This document shows positions 43,094-54,497 of a stretch of 64,000 nucleotides of DNA, in pieces. The DNA is from Auricularia sp. M13 (lineage: Eukaryota > Basidiomycota > Agaricomycetes > Auriculariales > Auriculariaceae): positions 310,001 through 374,000 of the forward strand of contig CM073203.1 of assembly GCA_037042915.1 (NCBI GenBank). The letters are read 5' to 3'. Both the position numbers and the translations under genes were made by a program. Below the pieces are notes generated by a model. The model saw only the letters and a list, made by a program, of their open reading frames with translations. It did no database searches and was not told where the DNA came from. Within the stretch, counting starts at the first letter, position 1; each line of letters opens with the position of its first letter.

Positions 43094-44683
43094 ATGCTCG
43101 CTACGCTCGGCCTCGCCGCCCATAACGTCTTTCTCCGCGTCGCGCTCGACCTCGTCTTCGCGTTCGCCGCCGTCTGGCTCCTCCGCACCGTCTACCGGCT
43201 CACCCGCTTCCGCTCTGCGCTCTCCCACATCCCAGGCCCCGAGCCGACCTCGCTGTTATGGGGAAACGACTGGGACGTCTATGTCTCAGCGCCGGGCAAA
43301 CTTTTCAAGGACTGGGCGCGCATTTACGGCGGCGCTGTACGCTCGCACGGCGCATTTGGCTCGCAGATGGTCTCGTTCACCGACCCGCGCGCGGTGCAGC
43401 ACATATTCGACATGCACGAGTACTACCACTATCCCAAGCCGGAGGGAGTGCGCGCATTCTTCGAGTTGCTCCTCGGGAAGGGCGTTATCTGGGCGGAGGG
43501 CCCGTCGCACACCGAGCAGCGGCGTGCGCTGGCCCCGGCGTTTACCCAGCAGGCCCTGCGCGACCTCACGCCCATCTTCTTCGACTCGGCGAGTAAGGCC
43601 GCTGCGCGCTGGGCCGACCTCATCGACCGCTCGCCGGGGGACTCAGCTGAAATCGACATCCAGTTCTGGGCGAACCGCATGTCGCTCGACAGCATTGGCC
43701 TCGCCGGGTTCTCGTACGACTTTGAGACGCTGACGTCCAAGGCGCTGGCCCCGCTCGCGGCCGCGCTGGACGCGCTGACGGACTCGTCCGGCTTCGTCAC
43801 GTCGTTCTCCGCGTACGCCGTGCACGCGTTCATGATGACCATCCCCGCCATCCTGCGCATCCCGGGCAAGCGCACGGACAAGATGCGGGCGACGCGCGAC
43901 ATGCTGGGCGAGATCACTGGCAGCATGTGGCGCGACGCCGAGAAGACGGCCGACAGCGCCGGCGGCAAGACCATCCTCGACATCCTCCTGCGCGCCGACC
44001 GCGCCCGGGAGGTCGAGCACCACATGTCGGAGGAGCAGATCGCTGCGGAGATGATGACGCTCATCTTTGCCGGCTACGAGACCACGTCCTGCGTGATCAC
44101 CTGGGCGCTTTACGAGCTCGCACGCCATCCGCACATCCAGTCTGCGCTGCGCACCGAGCTTACCGCCCGCCCAACCGAGCCCGACTTTGACCAACTGCAG
44201 CGCGGCCTGCCATTGCTCGACGCCGTCGTGGACGAGGTCCTGCGTCTGCACCCGCCCGTCCTCGATCCGCACCGCGTCGCTGCCCAGGACGACACCGTGC
44301 CGCTGAGCACGGGCGAGCGCGTGTTTGTTCCGAAGGGCACAATCATCAACGTGCCTGTCAACGTGATACAGACGGACCCTCGCGTCTGGGGCGCCGACGC
44401 GGACGAGTTCAACCCTGCGCGCTGGCTCGACCCTGCGCGCTCGAAAGAGCAACGACAGCTGCTTGTCTTCGGCTCTGGCCCGCGCATGTGCATTGGCCGC
44501 CATTTCGCCACGCTCGAAGTCAAGGCAACGCTGGCGACATTCATCCGACAATTTGTCTTCGCGCCCGTCGCCGACAAAGACATCGAGCCCTTCGTCAGCT
44601 TCGTCGTCCGCCCGCGCGTGCACGGCGACACGAAGAGCACACTCCCGCTTCTCGTTTCTCGCGTTTCCTATGACGACGCATGA
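43094..44683 (+). CDS. Cytochrome P450 monooxygenase
   Basis: Single exon, 529 residues, ATG at 43094. An N-terminal membrane anchor (residues about 12-32) is followed by the Pro hinge HIPGPEP. The I-helix oxygen-binding motif is AGYETT starting at residue 326, the ExxR of the K-helix is E381-R384 (EVLR), and the haem loop is FGSGPRMCIG with the axial Cys466. All catalytic landmarks are present and the length is normal. It resembles the large group of fungal P450s annotated CYP5150/CYP5139-like, but clan assignment needs a tree. The lack of introns is unusual among its neighbours. It should oxidise a small hydrophobic substrate at the endoplasmic reticulum with a reductase partner. Confidence 0.93.
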   Translation: MLATLGLAAHNVFLRVALDLVFAFAAVWLLRTVYRLTRFRSALSHIPGPEPTSLLWGNDWDVYVSAPGKLFKDWARIYGGAVRSHGAFGSQMVSFTDPRAVQHIFDMHEYYHYPKPEGVRAFFELLLGKGVIWAEGPSHTEQRRALAPAFTQQALRDLTPIFFDSASKAAARWADLIDRSPGDSAEIDIQFWANRMSLDSIGLAGFSYDFETLTSKALAPLAAALDALTDSSGFVTSFSAYAVHAFMMTIPAILRIPGKRTDKMRATRDMLGEITGSMWRDAEKTADSAGGKTILDILLRADRAREVEHHMSEEQIAAEMMTLIFAGYETTSCVITWALYELARHPHIQSALRTELTARPTEPDFDQLQRGLPLLDAVVDEVLRLHPPVLDPHRVAAQDDTVPLSTGERVFVPKGTIINVPVNVIQTDPRVWGADADEFNPARWLDPARSKEQRQLLVFGSGPRMCIGRHFATLEVKATLATFIRQFVFAPVADKDIEPFVSFVVRPRVHGDTKSTLPLLVSRVSYDDA

Positions 44684-44998
44684 TTATTTCACGACGCTCT
44701 GACCAAAAGTTCCCTTGCTTTCGATTACGCTGTTGACTGCATCCCCACACGCATGATATCTTATGAATTCGCGCATTTGTTGTACCTTAGTAGCTACTGT
44801 TAATTGGTCTAATCTTGCCAAAATGCAACTTATTGGTGCAGCGCCAGGCTGCTTTTGCTGTTCAGAGACGTCGGAGTTGCGCGTCCCGCGATCGTGTTTA
44901 GCCTCTTGACCTTCGCCGAGGTTCGGTGCAACTGCCATTCAATGCCCTTTACCGGTTTATCCTTTGCGCTGTCTACTCTCGCGCCTCTTCAGTGAACC
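44684..44998. other. Intergenic, no gene seen
   Basis: About 315 bp between the P450 stop and the next start, both plus strand; likely contains terminator and promoter. Confidence 0.5.
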
Positions 44999-46725
44999 AT
45001 GGCATCAAGGCGCAGCCAGCTAGTGCACCACCTTCAGGATGACATGATGACTGCGATTCGTGACTTCGAGATCCAACTGGCTGCCACGTTCGATGAATTG
45101 TCCCTGGAACAGAGCCTGTGGGTACAGATGCCTCTGCCTCGTACAAATCTGAGCTCTAAACGATTTTCAGTCATGCTCACGGCCACGATACTTTGCGAGA
45201 ACAATATAACGCTCTCGAGCTCGCCACTGCCGGAATGCTGCAGAAATTCCGCGCTCACCTGAACACACTTACACCCGTCAACAGACTGCCCATTGAGACT
45301 CTGCAGCTCATTTTCCAGTACTGCCAACGCGATAGCAACGAGGCTGCGCCAACCTGGAATACTACTGTGCATCCCGTCGTCAACCTGAGTCGTGTCTGCC
45401 GCCGTTGGCGCTCTGCGGTGCTCGGGGACCCCAACCTATGGACCACCATCAGTGCCATGGATTTCAAGGAGCTAGAAGCTCTTGCTGACATCCTGCCGCG
45501 CTCAAAGGCACTTCCAGTGGACCTGTCGGTTGAATGGCGCATGTACAGCCCGAAGGAATTGCGCGCCAGCGTTTTGGGCGCCTTGCAGTCCCACCTACAC
45601 CATCTCCGGACACTGCGGCTGAATATACGCGACGAGCGCTCGCTCACGTGGCTGCGGGACTTGACCTCGCCGGCGCCGCTGCTCGAGACGTTCGACCTTG
45701 TTCGCAATTTGCGGTCACCAGAGCTCGTGGGTGATGCCTGGCAAATCGCGCACACATTATTCGGAGGGCATGCACCCCGTCTGCGACATGTTGCAATTGA
45801 AAATGTGCCGCTGGATGTGCTCGACGCCGTCGTCTTTCGCGCTGTCACCACCCTTTCTGTCTCGCAGCCATTCATCACCCCGCAGGACGTGCGCGCCGTG
45901 CTCGCCTCGTGTCCGCTTATAGAAGACCTCACATTCGTCTGGACACAGAAGTCGTGGGCCTGGCCGCATCCGCCCGAGGTGCGCCATGGCGGCAAGTGGC
46001 CGTGCCCCGCGCTGGTGCGCCTCAGCCTCACTGACATCGAGCCGCTCGTGGTGAACACGATCATACCGCACCTTCCATTGGAGCAGATCGAGATTCTTGA
46101 TATCGTCAGGACGAGCGATGTCTCGAAGGATGTGGGCGTGCTCCTGCCCGACACTGTCGCCGCGCTCATCGACGATGCGCAGCCTGGGCAGGACAGCCCG
46201 CCCAAGAGCATTGCACTGCGCGGGACGCCTCCCGACGCGGCGGCCTACCCGCCACAAGGGCCGGCATTGGACATCATCGTGACGACTGCGCGCGGCGCGA
46301 TGCGCGCATTCCCCATCTCGTGGGTAGGCAACAACACTCGTCTTATGGAGGCGTGCCGGCGGACGCTGTCGCTGATTGTATCGTCCCACGCCTGGCCCAT
46401 GCTCCTGAACACCGCTCCCGGCGCGACATTCCAGGCGCAAAAGCTGACAATTGTGCTCGAGGATGCTTCTGCGCCGGCAGCTGTGTGTGCCGCGGCGCGG
46501 CCGCTATTGCTCCCGAAGCTCAGGCGGCTCACGCTCAGCGCGCCCAGCATTCCTTCCGGTCTCACCGCGGACGTCTGCAGGATTGCAAACCGCACCGTCA
46601 CGCTGAGCCTGCTACGCGGGTCTGTGCTGCGGAAGCTCGTCCTGAAGAATGTGCGGCACGACGGGCGCCCGGACGAGATGCGGACTGTCGCAGAACGATA
46701 CGAAATTGTCCGGAACGACACGTAG
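44999..46725 (+). CDS. F-box protein (family B)
   Basis: Two exons, 44999-45117 and 45171-46725, joined by a 53-nt GTGGGT...TTTCAG intron, give 557 residues. A helical N-terminus containing a probable coiled coil (residues about 1-70) precedes an F-box-like motif: VNRLPIETLQLIFQYC, then VNLSRVCRRWRSAVLGDPNLWTTI, the standard mushroom F-box-like (PF12937-type) pattern. The remainder holds diverged leucine-rich repeats. It differs from the two family-A proteins in both N- and C-terminal regions. It should recruit a substrate to an SCF ligase. The start at 44999 was preferred because the ATG-containing exon splices in phase; the second exon alone has no nearby upstream ATG. Confidence 0.8.
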
Positions 46726-47021
46726 GGTCTGGCGTGCTTCGTGTCGCGCTGCTGCCCCGGCAATATACCTGATGTGTCCTACTCAGCTGTTTCACGCCTT
46801 CCCATTGCAGTCAACGGGTTCTTTCGCGATTTCGAATCAAGGCATCAGATTCAATTGTCCGCTGGCCTCCGGAATTACAACATGAACATCACAAATGCAA
46901 CCTTTGTCCGAGATACAGTTCGAGACACACCCCTGGAACGCGCCCCTGGCGCGTAGCGCACTGGCAATGACAGTACCGTTGTCGGATGGCCGTTAGGTCA
47001 CGGACCTGAAGCATGCCACTG

Positions 47022-47625
47022 TCAGATCACGCAAACAACGCAACAAGCCACGGCAAACCTGAGGACGTCGAGCTTGATGAACAGCCCGTGCCTCTCGCAG
47101 GTGTAGTTCTTGAACGCACAGAGGTCCGTGAAGCCGTGCTCCTCGGCGAACTTGGGCGGCATGCGGTAGAACTGGAACCGCTGCAGGCCGGACTCCGCGT
47201 CGGGCTGCATGCCCCCCGCGTACTCCAGGAAGCCACACGTCCTGCGCCCGTTGACCTAAAGGGGGCCACCCGTCAGCGGGTGGCGGGGTGGCGGGGTGGC
47301 GGGCTGCTTAACGCACCTTCGTCGTGAGCCGCACGATGAAGTCGACGGCGGTGCCCTCGCCGAGGTCGACGTCGCGCCGGCCGTTGTGCGAGAGCCAGGC
47401 GAGGAAGGCGGCGATCTGCGGCTCCCAGTGCGTGGAGATATGTCGATGGGACTGAACTGATCCGCAACAGAGCGCCATGAGTCCAGTGCAGGTCGGGAAG
47501 CCCGGGGCCATGGCGGGCGGCTGAACCTGTCCCATCGGAGGAGGTGGCGGGCTCCGCGCCGCGACCATAGCATTCGGGTCGTAGTACTGGACGTATAACA
47601 CGGGAACGTAAGCTGCAGGAAGCAT
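47022..47625 (-). CDS. Unknown protein
   Basis: Two exons, 47625-47317 and 47255-47022, with a 61-nt GTGCGT...TTTAG intron in phase, give 180 residues. The N-terminal part has Tyr-rich and Pro-rich segments (VQYYDPNAM, SPPPPPMGQVQPP); the middle reads EPQIAAFLAWLSHNGRRDV, and the second exon is open and Cys-bearing (GRRTCGFLEYAGGM, FKNYTCERHGLF) and ends in a hydrophobic VLRFAVACCVVCVI. No family recognised. ATG 47625 is chosen because a TATA element lies about 80 nt upstream; the same frame stays open to an ATG at 48063, which would add 146 residues of unconvincing composition. Confidence 0.55.
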
Positions 47626-47705
47626 GTTGAGTGAGTGAGGGAAACAAGCAGAAGTGGTCTGTGGGGTACACAATGGCATCAGAACGGAGAACGGGCATGC
47701 ACACC

Positions 47706-47715
47706 ATATAAATAT
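47706..47715 (-). promoter_or_regulatory. TATA box for the unknown gene at 47022-47625
   Basis: On the minus strand the region reads ATATTTATATGG, about 81-90 nt upstream of ATG 47625. Confidence 0.4.
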
Positions 47716-48294
47716 TCGCACCACACAGCTGGAGGATGGCGGTGAGATTGCTGCCTTCCTTATCCCTCGGTCTACGGCGGGTCGACGATCATCATTTACA
47801 AGAACCCTCTCGCTCAGTTCGGGGTGGTATTCATCTATCAATAGGAGGGAATGAAGCGCAACACCGTGAACTCCTCCTTCCGCGTCCTTATCGTCCCTGC
47901 AGGAACTGACCGCCCAAGCCTCATTACATACATGATTCGGAAGGGGAGCGCTTCTAGCTGGCAGCATCCCCATAAAGGTGGACGTCTCGGACAGCTTTCC
48001 CCCTCTATTTGGGACGCCACCGGACAGCTTGGCGAGGATGGCGTCCCCAGCTTGGGGATCCATCGGAAAGAGGTGTAAACACGTAGATCAATATAGATTG
48101 CGCATAAGCCCGGACAACGTAATAGTACAATACAATACCAATGTGCATATCCCCTCCCTGGCGCTGGCGCCCGCTCTGGCTGTCCGAGAGACCCGGCGCG
48201 CGCGACCTCCGGCCGACTAATATTCCGCGATGGGCAGCGGCTTGCCTGCCAACAGCCAAATTTCGTGTCAGCATCACATCCAGACCCCATAATC
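47716..48294. other. Intergenic spacer with open frame of doubtful value
   Basis: About 580 bp between the carnitine acyltransferase stop and the unknown gene. The minus-strand frame of the unknown gene stays open through part of it. Confidence 0.4.
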
Positions 48295-51200
48295 TCAACG
48301 CGCGGGAAAGAACGCACCCACAAGGAACCGGTGTTCGCGCGTGCGCGCGCGCTTGAGCAGGTCCACCTCGCCGCTGTCGAAGAACGAGTATCCCGCTGTA
48401 AAGGCGTCAGTCAGTCCGCGCGCCCACCGCCCGAAAACGCACATAGCTGGTCGTACGCCGTCTTCTCGTCGTCCTCCGTATCGTCGATATACGCAGAGTT
48501 AATCGGCACGCCCGTGCGCGCGTCGCGCAGCACGCCCGCATGGTCGACGAACGGCCGCGGGCGCTCGTTCGCCTGGCGGTGCAGCTGCAGCACCATGCGC
48601 TGCACCTCGAGCAGGTAGCCCTGCAGCGTGTCGAGGTAGCGCCGCGTCTGGAGGTGCTTCGAGCTCGCGCACACGCTGATGCCGTCGTCCTTGATGATGT
48701 ACCCGATCCCGAACCCGTCCTCCGCGACGGGCCCGAACCCGAACAGCCGCAGCGCCGGGTTGCCGCAGTTGGACGTCGAGAGGATGGACGTGTTGAGCAG
48801 CGCCCAGCCGGGGTCCGTGAAGATCGCCGGCAGCGCCCGCCGCGGCGGCGGCGGGCTGCCCGACCCGTTCGTCCCCGTCGCGCTCGCGGGCGACGTCGGC
48901 CGCGACGCGCCGTTGTACTCCTGGAGCTCGCGCTGCAGGAGACAGTACAGCGCGTACAGGTGCCTGTGCAGGGATGGGGAGATGGCATTAGTCTCTGTCG
49001 GGACGCGTCTGCGTGGCCGCCGCACCGGTCCTGCCCTAGGCCTTTGCTGCACTCTTTGGTCAGGTTGACGTGTCCCTCGCACGCCTTGCGCAGCGCATCG
49101 ATCTTATCTGCGACGGGCGCCTCCGAAAAGAAAGTCTGCGCGTAACGCATATTCAGCTCATTGCAAATCCAGGAGCCAGCACTGCAATCTCAGAAAACGA
49201 GGTTTGGGGGAGGAGGAGGAGGGCGTGACGCCGGGCAAAGGCAAGAGAGGAAAAGAGTACCGACAGACAGGAAAGGGGTGTGGGAAACAAAAAAGGAAAG
49301 AACGGGAACGACGAAAAGGGCGGCAAAACGCACCTTGGTAAACTCGACCGTGTGACTCTGTACGGTCCTGATGGCCTCCGTGCGGCCGTGGATGAAGCTC
49401 TTGGTCATGGCGGGCTCGTACGTGCACTCGATGCGGCCGTAGAGGCCGAAGTACGCGGCCTGGAAGGCCATCTGGACGAACGCGTCGGGCGAGAAGCCGT
49501 AGCGCGTGATGAAGTTCTTCCCGAACCCCTTGAACTCGAGCGCCTGGCAGTCGTTCTGGCATATCAGGTCGCTGATGCGCGTCTCCGCGAACCGGATGCC
49601 CGTCCGCAGCTCGGCCGTCAGCGTCCACTCGAGCTTCTTCGGCGTCGTGTCGATCGGCTCGCCCGCCCGCGCCTCGACCTTACCGTTGCCGTTGCCGTTG
49701 ACCGGCGCAGCGGCACCGCCGCGCGGCGGCTTGTACGATTTCGCCTGCGGCGAGAGCGGCGCGGAGAACATGGTGGGCGCGCTCGGGTTGATGGACCGCG
49801 CGAGCAGCATGAGGCCCTCGGTGAAGATGTCCGCCGCGAAGCGCAGCACGGTGTGCCCGTCGACGCCCGTGTGCTCGAAGTTGATGCCCGCGACGCCGTT
49901 TGTGCACACGATGATTTGCAGCTTGTCGTACCACCGGTTCGTGCACGTCCCGATCTGCACGCCGCCTGCGAGGGGAGAGTTTTGGCCGTCAGTAAAGGGA
50001 AGGCACACACGTTTGGCGTTGGCAAAACGATGACAGAGTTTGGCCCGTCAGCGGGGGGAAGAAGAAAAGACACCGCGAAACATGCAAGCTTCAGCGCGAA
50101 GCGGTGGGGTGGGAATGGGAATGCCGCGTCAATATAGGAATGAATGAATGGACGGCGTCGTCGACGATCGCAACACGCGCAGATCGCCGCCTGCCGCGAC
50201 GACGTTGAAACGGTGAAGCGACATGCCGTCCAGGGACAGCCGCGGTAGTAGGCAACGCGAAGGACGTCAAAGCACGGCACCGTCCGCGAGAGAGGATGAT
50301 CTCTCCGTGGTGCAGGGCGACCCGATAAGCAGTCGCGGGCAGGCATTTGAATAGGCGGCGCGGCCCTCCATAATAGAGAGCATGCGGTACGCTACGGTGT
50401 TGCTCGAAGCACACGCCGTCTCCCATCCAAAGACAAAAAACGCACCGGTCACGGGCGGCGGCACCGAAAAAGCGGGGGGAGGAAAAGCAAAGAAAGGGGG
50501 GGGGGGGGGGGACGAAGGAAAAGTAGACAGTGAGTCAACTCACTGGGCGTAAGCTCATACCCTCCACACAAAAAGTTGCTGCAAATATCCGCGGCGCTCT
50601 CGGGGGAGGCGTCGTCGAGGCAGACGACGAAGAGGGCCTGGTCGACGACCTTGAGGCACGCGTCGTTCGTGCGGTCCGTGTGCAGCGCGCGGCGGTGCGC
50701 GGACCACGTCTTGCGGTTCTCCGTCGTCAGGACGCCGATGGCGTGCTGCGCGGCCTGCTCGACGGGCGTCTTGTCCGCGTCGAGCAGGATCGCCTGCAGG
50801 TTGCGCAGGATCTCGCGCTCGGTCATTAGCAGACGTGATTGCGCGTCCAGCACGTCGAACCAGTCTGTTGGGGGGAGGGCGAGGGGGAGGATGGTCAGAC
50901 GGGTGTTGGGGTTGGGAGGCGGAGTGGATGGTTTGAACTTTGGGGCACGCTGCGTTGCCGCGGAGGAGATGTGCCGGGCGAATGTCGCTGGCGTCTCTCC
51001 CCCGCACGCATCGCGCGCAATCGTGGCCGGAGACAGCGCGCAACGCATCCGATGTACACCATTGGCTTATCATGGTGCACGGTCTTGGGTATCTCGGACT
51101 ACCCAAAACGGTGTCTCACGATGATCCACTGCGCGGCTCCGAACGCATCCACTCTGACACTCAAGACGCGGAAAGAGAGGAGACTCACAGAACTGGCCGC

Positions 51201-51950
51201 GGCGGATGACGACGATATGCTGCGAGTCGGGCGTCACGTCCATCCTGCATCCCATCTTCAAAGAGTCAGATCAGCCTATACACCCCAAGGCGGACTGGCA
51301 GCGCACGGGCGTGGGCACGCGGGCGGTGCCGAAGAGGCGGCGGTACTGGTCCATGTCGAGCGGGGTGCTGCGGACCATGTCGGGCGAGAGGACCTCGTTG
51401 CGCAGGTCGTGGATGAAGCCGAGGCTCGCGGTGATGAGCGACGCGGCGCGCGGGAGCTGCGTGCCGCGCGACGGCGTCGGGTCGTCTCTGATCAGAGGGA
51501 AGCGTGTCAGCTAGGACCAAGCAGGTGAGACCCGGGACGCACTCGAGCACGAAGAACGGGTTCAGACGCAGCACGACCGGGTCCGAGTGCGACAGGTAGG
51601 ATTCATACCTGCGGTCCAGGTCCGCGTCAGCCTGGAGGCGTGTGTAACAGTAGAGTGTTCCGCGCAGTGCTCACCAGAATTCCTCGATATAGCTGAGCGC
51701 AGTCAGACTCAGAACGGCCATTACGTCCCACAACACACCTATCCTTGTCCTTCGCATACTCGACCAGCATCTGCTGCACGCGCGGGCCCTCGCCATGCAG
51801 GAACTCGTCCACGGCGCGCCGGGTCTGCTCGTGCTCGCGGTCGTCCTGCAGCGCGCGCAGGGCGCGCAGGTAGCGCTTGAGCGTGTCCTCGAGCGGCGGG
51901 ATGGGCAGCTTCGGCAGCTGGCTCTGCAGCGCGAACGTCGACGGCGCCAT
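48295..51950 (-). CDS. Carnitine O-acyltransferase
   Basis: Ten exons join in phase: 51950-51739, 51692-51675, 51608-51543, 51487-51307, 51255-51189, 50864-50544, 49965-49334, 49135-49026, 48963-48443 and 48395-48295, giving 742 residues. Landmarks of the choline/carnitine acyltransferase family: LPKLPIPPLEDTLKRYL at the start, FFVLEDDPTPSRGTQ, the catalytic histidine His320 in INFEHTGVDG, YEPAMTKSFIHGRTEAIRT (carnitine/CoA pocket) and GYSFFDSGEV near the end. It exchanges acyl groups, most likely acetyl, between CoA and carnitine. There is no clear mitochondrial presequence or C-terminal peroxisomal SKL-type signal (it ends FFPAR), so a cytosolic Yat-type enzyme is plausible. Intron 5 (324 nt), intron 6 (578 nt) and intron 7 (198 nt) are far longer than the local norm. 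Confidence 0.9.
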
Positions 51951-52676
51951 CGGGAGTGGGTGGGGCGAGGGGAGGGGGGTGCTGGGTTGGTGCTTGGAGG
52001 ATGCATGTGACGCTATTTGAACGAATCCGGTGCAGCGTACCGCAAACTGCCGACAGCTGTTCGACACTGGACACTGGACAGCAGCTGTCGCTCGGATCGA
52101 CAACGGGGAACCAGTTGGCGTCTCACTGTCAGTCTGCCTCTGAGTCCGACGTCTCCCACGTCGCCGCCCACGTCCACATCCCCACATCGCCATCGCCCAG
52201 TCCAGCCCCTTCATTGACTCCCTCTATCCCTATCCCTACCCCATACACATACACTCCGCACTCGTGAATCCGGGGAAACCAGATTGCGGGGCACGACGGC
52301 GCGCCGAAGCCTCGGCTTTGCAGAGGTGCCTTATCGACCGCGGTCGGGACGTCTCACGGGCGTTTTCGGGATGCCACGCGACGCGCCCATATCCGGTATA
52401 TCTAGCTATCTCGTCGTTGCCCCTATCAATCCTACCCCGCATTCCGGCAGACATTCATCCAGAATCTTCCTTGCCCAATGGTCGAGAGCGCGATTAGTAT
52501 CGATGCGGGGTATATCACATGCACGCCGCGACGGTTCCCTGATCTACCTACTGTACCTCTGCGGCGTCTGAAGTCGATGCTTGAAGCCAATGTTTGTTTT
52601 CATTACAGCCACCGCCGCTGCCAGTTCAGAACGACGTACTAGTACATTGCGTTACAGTACAGAATCACATTTTGAG
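51951..52676. other. Intergenic, no gene seen
   Basis: About 725 bp between two minus-strand genes; promoter of the acyltransferase gene expected near its left end. Confidence 0.45.
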
Positions 52677-52947
52677 CCGCGGCACTCCTAAGACCTGAAA
52701 GCTACCAGTACAGCGCCGCCTTCCGCTGGCCCGTCGGTTTCGGGCCCGACCCGCCGGCATACAGCATCCAGCATTCCGTCGGGCACAGTCGTCGCGGCAC
52801 ACCTAAAGGCTCAAGGCTGAAATCATACCTACAGCGCCGCCTTCTTCTGGACCTCCGTCCGCTTCCCCTCCTCCCGCTGCGCCGTCGGATTCGGACCCGA
52901 CCACTCGAACCCGTCGCCCAACCTACAGTCTGAGTAAGACATTCCGC
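52677..52947. repeat. Tandem duplication of the last exon of the GST-kappa-like gene
   Basis: Two diverged copies start at 52677 (GCCGCGGCACTCCTAAG) and 52791 (GTCGCGGCACACCTAAAG), period 114 bp. Both contain CAGCGCCGCCTTC, a TCGG(T/A)TTCGG(G/A)CCCGACC block and a CATTCCG end. The right copy is the functional terminal exon plus its acceptor. The left copy has lost the TAG stop (TAC) and the splice acceptor (ATG-strand CTGTAT instead of CTGTAG) and carries deletions. Confidence 0.65.
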
Positions 52948-53911
52948 AATTCAAGTGCTAAGAGAAAGAGAAGGAGAAAGCGAAAAAGGAAAAGGAAAAA
53001 GAACGCACCACCACGCAATATTGCCAAACCGATCGCTCCCAAACCAGCTCTCCGTCTCCCCCTCCCTCTCCCCACGCTGCACAACGATCCACGGGAACCC
53101 AAACGCGCCATGGTCCGCGACAAGCCGCGCAGCCTCGTCCGCCAGGCGCTGTTTATTCTCCGGCGCGAGACTCTTCGCGACCAGCGCGTCCAGTTGTTCC
53201 TGGGTTAAAAGTTGCGGCGAGAGGGAGGTGAGGGAGCCGAGGAAGGACGCGTCGCCCGGCTTGGTGTGCGCGCGGAAGAGCTGGTCGAAGAGACGGCGCG
53301 TGCATGCTTCCAGCAGCCCGCTGGAGGAGGAGGCGTCTTGGTCTTGGAGGACGCGCAGGAAGCGCATGACGTTGAGCGTGTTGTACTCCTGCGGGTGCGT
53401 CGCGGGCATCGAGCCCTCAACTGTGCACGTGCGAACGATAGTGAGCACTGCGATGCTATGGTGCAAGATGAAAGGGCTCGGACGTACTGCCGTACTCGGC
53501 AAACAGCCTGCGCATCTCCCTGTGCTGCCGCCGCCGCCCGCTCAGCCTGGGGAGAAGGAAGGAAGGACGGCCGCGGATGCGGATGCGCACCATGTTGGCC
53601 CGCTTGAGCGGGTGGAACGCCGGCGCCATCTGCTGCACGCCCGCCACCTTGTGCACGCCGCCCAGCGCGGCCTACAGCGAGCAGCGCGAGCATGCGAGCG
53701 ATACGAGCACACGGGCAACGCACAACGCGAGGGAGGAGGAAAGAGTCAGCAACACAGACGCGGGGCCAAGCGTGCGCCGTACACTTACAGGACACAGCAG
53801 CAGCTCGACGTCCCACGCGCCGCTGCGGACGTAGCGCGTGAGCGCCTCGAACGCGAGGTAGCTGTAGGGCGAGATGATGTCGTAGTACAGCTGGATCCGG
53901 GCGCGCGCCAT
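52829..53911 (-). CDS. DsbA/GST-kappa-fold protein (HCCA-isomerase-like)
   Basis: Five exons join in phase: 53911-53789, 53671-53591, 53524-53488, 53420-53009 and 52922-52829, giving 248 residues, normal for the family. The start YYDIISPYSYLAFEAL has the family's D-x-x-SPYSYLA signature, with Ser in place of the catalytic Cys of true DsbA proteins, as in GST kappa and 2-hydroxychromene-2-carboxylate isomerase. LKRANM and HPQEYNTLNVMRFL follow, and the end has the conserved GAFGFPWIVV (cis-Pro) and ESWFGSDRFGNIAWWLG. It probably uses glutathione as cofactor; the substrate is unknown. It is transcribed divergently from the dehydrogenase at 54498 with a 586-bp shared upstream region. Confidence 0.88.
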
Positions 53912-54497
53912 CGTCCACCGCGGTCTGAAACAGTGAGCGGAGAGGAAGGCGGGGGGAGCGTCCGACGAGCCGAAAAGCACGTGCACCGGCACGGACTCGA
54001 GCTGAGTTTCGCTGTCGCCGAAAAACAAAGTTATTGTCGCGCAAACCGGGAAGAGTCACTACGCGACCCAAACAAGCAGGCCAGTTGGCAGTGACAAGCT
54101 AGCTAGTACTCTAAAGTATCTCCTCCTGGCCTTGAGCTCCGAGCTCGTCGACGTTCCAGTTGAAACCCGGCCCACACTGCACATGAACTTGCTGCAGAGG
54201 AACTCAGCCTCCGGGCTTTGCATCTGTACTTATCTATGTATGCTTCCGAATAGCTCCCGTGTCGCGCAACGGACTGTCTGCCAGTTGCAGTCACGGTGGA
54301 ACCTCACCGGTGCTGCCGCTTTCGGTTGCCTCAACTGCAATACGACGCGCCTATCTGCAAAAGTCTCACGGCGAAGCGCCCTGCAGCTGCAGCGACGTAC
54401 TGTATAAAGGCACCAGATACCAGATGCAGCTACGCCTCAGTTCGTCGCGCGCCCAATCCAGTCCCACAGGCTCACTGGCAGTCCACAATCCGCAATC
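53912..54497. promoter_or_regulatory. Shared upstream region of two divergent genes
   Basis: 586 bp separate the GST-kappa-like gene (minus) from the dehydrogenase gene (plus). TATAAAG at 54413-54419 lies 79 nt upstream of the plus-strand ATG. Both genes encode small-molecule redox-type enzymes, so co-regulation is possible but not shown. Confidence 0.45.

Noticed and set aside
47626-48063. N-terminal extension of the unknown gene to an ATG at 48063
   Set aside because: It spans a good TATA element, and the added residues look random. Kept only as an alternative.
50497-50511. Poly-G run taken as a possible telomere-like or structural signal
   Set aside because: It is a simple homopolymer near an intron's 5' end, a pyrimidine-rich tract on the coding strand; length may also be a sequencing artefact.
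50000-50540. Possible gene inside the long acyltransferase intron
   Set aside because: Frames there have no motif, and the flanking exons join in phase around it.
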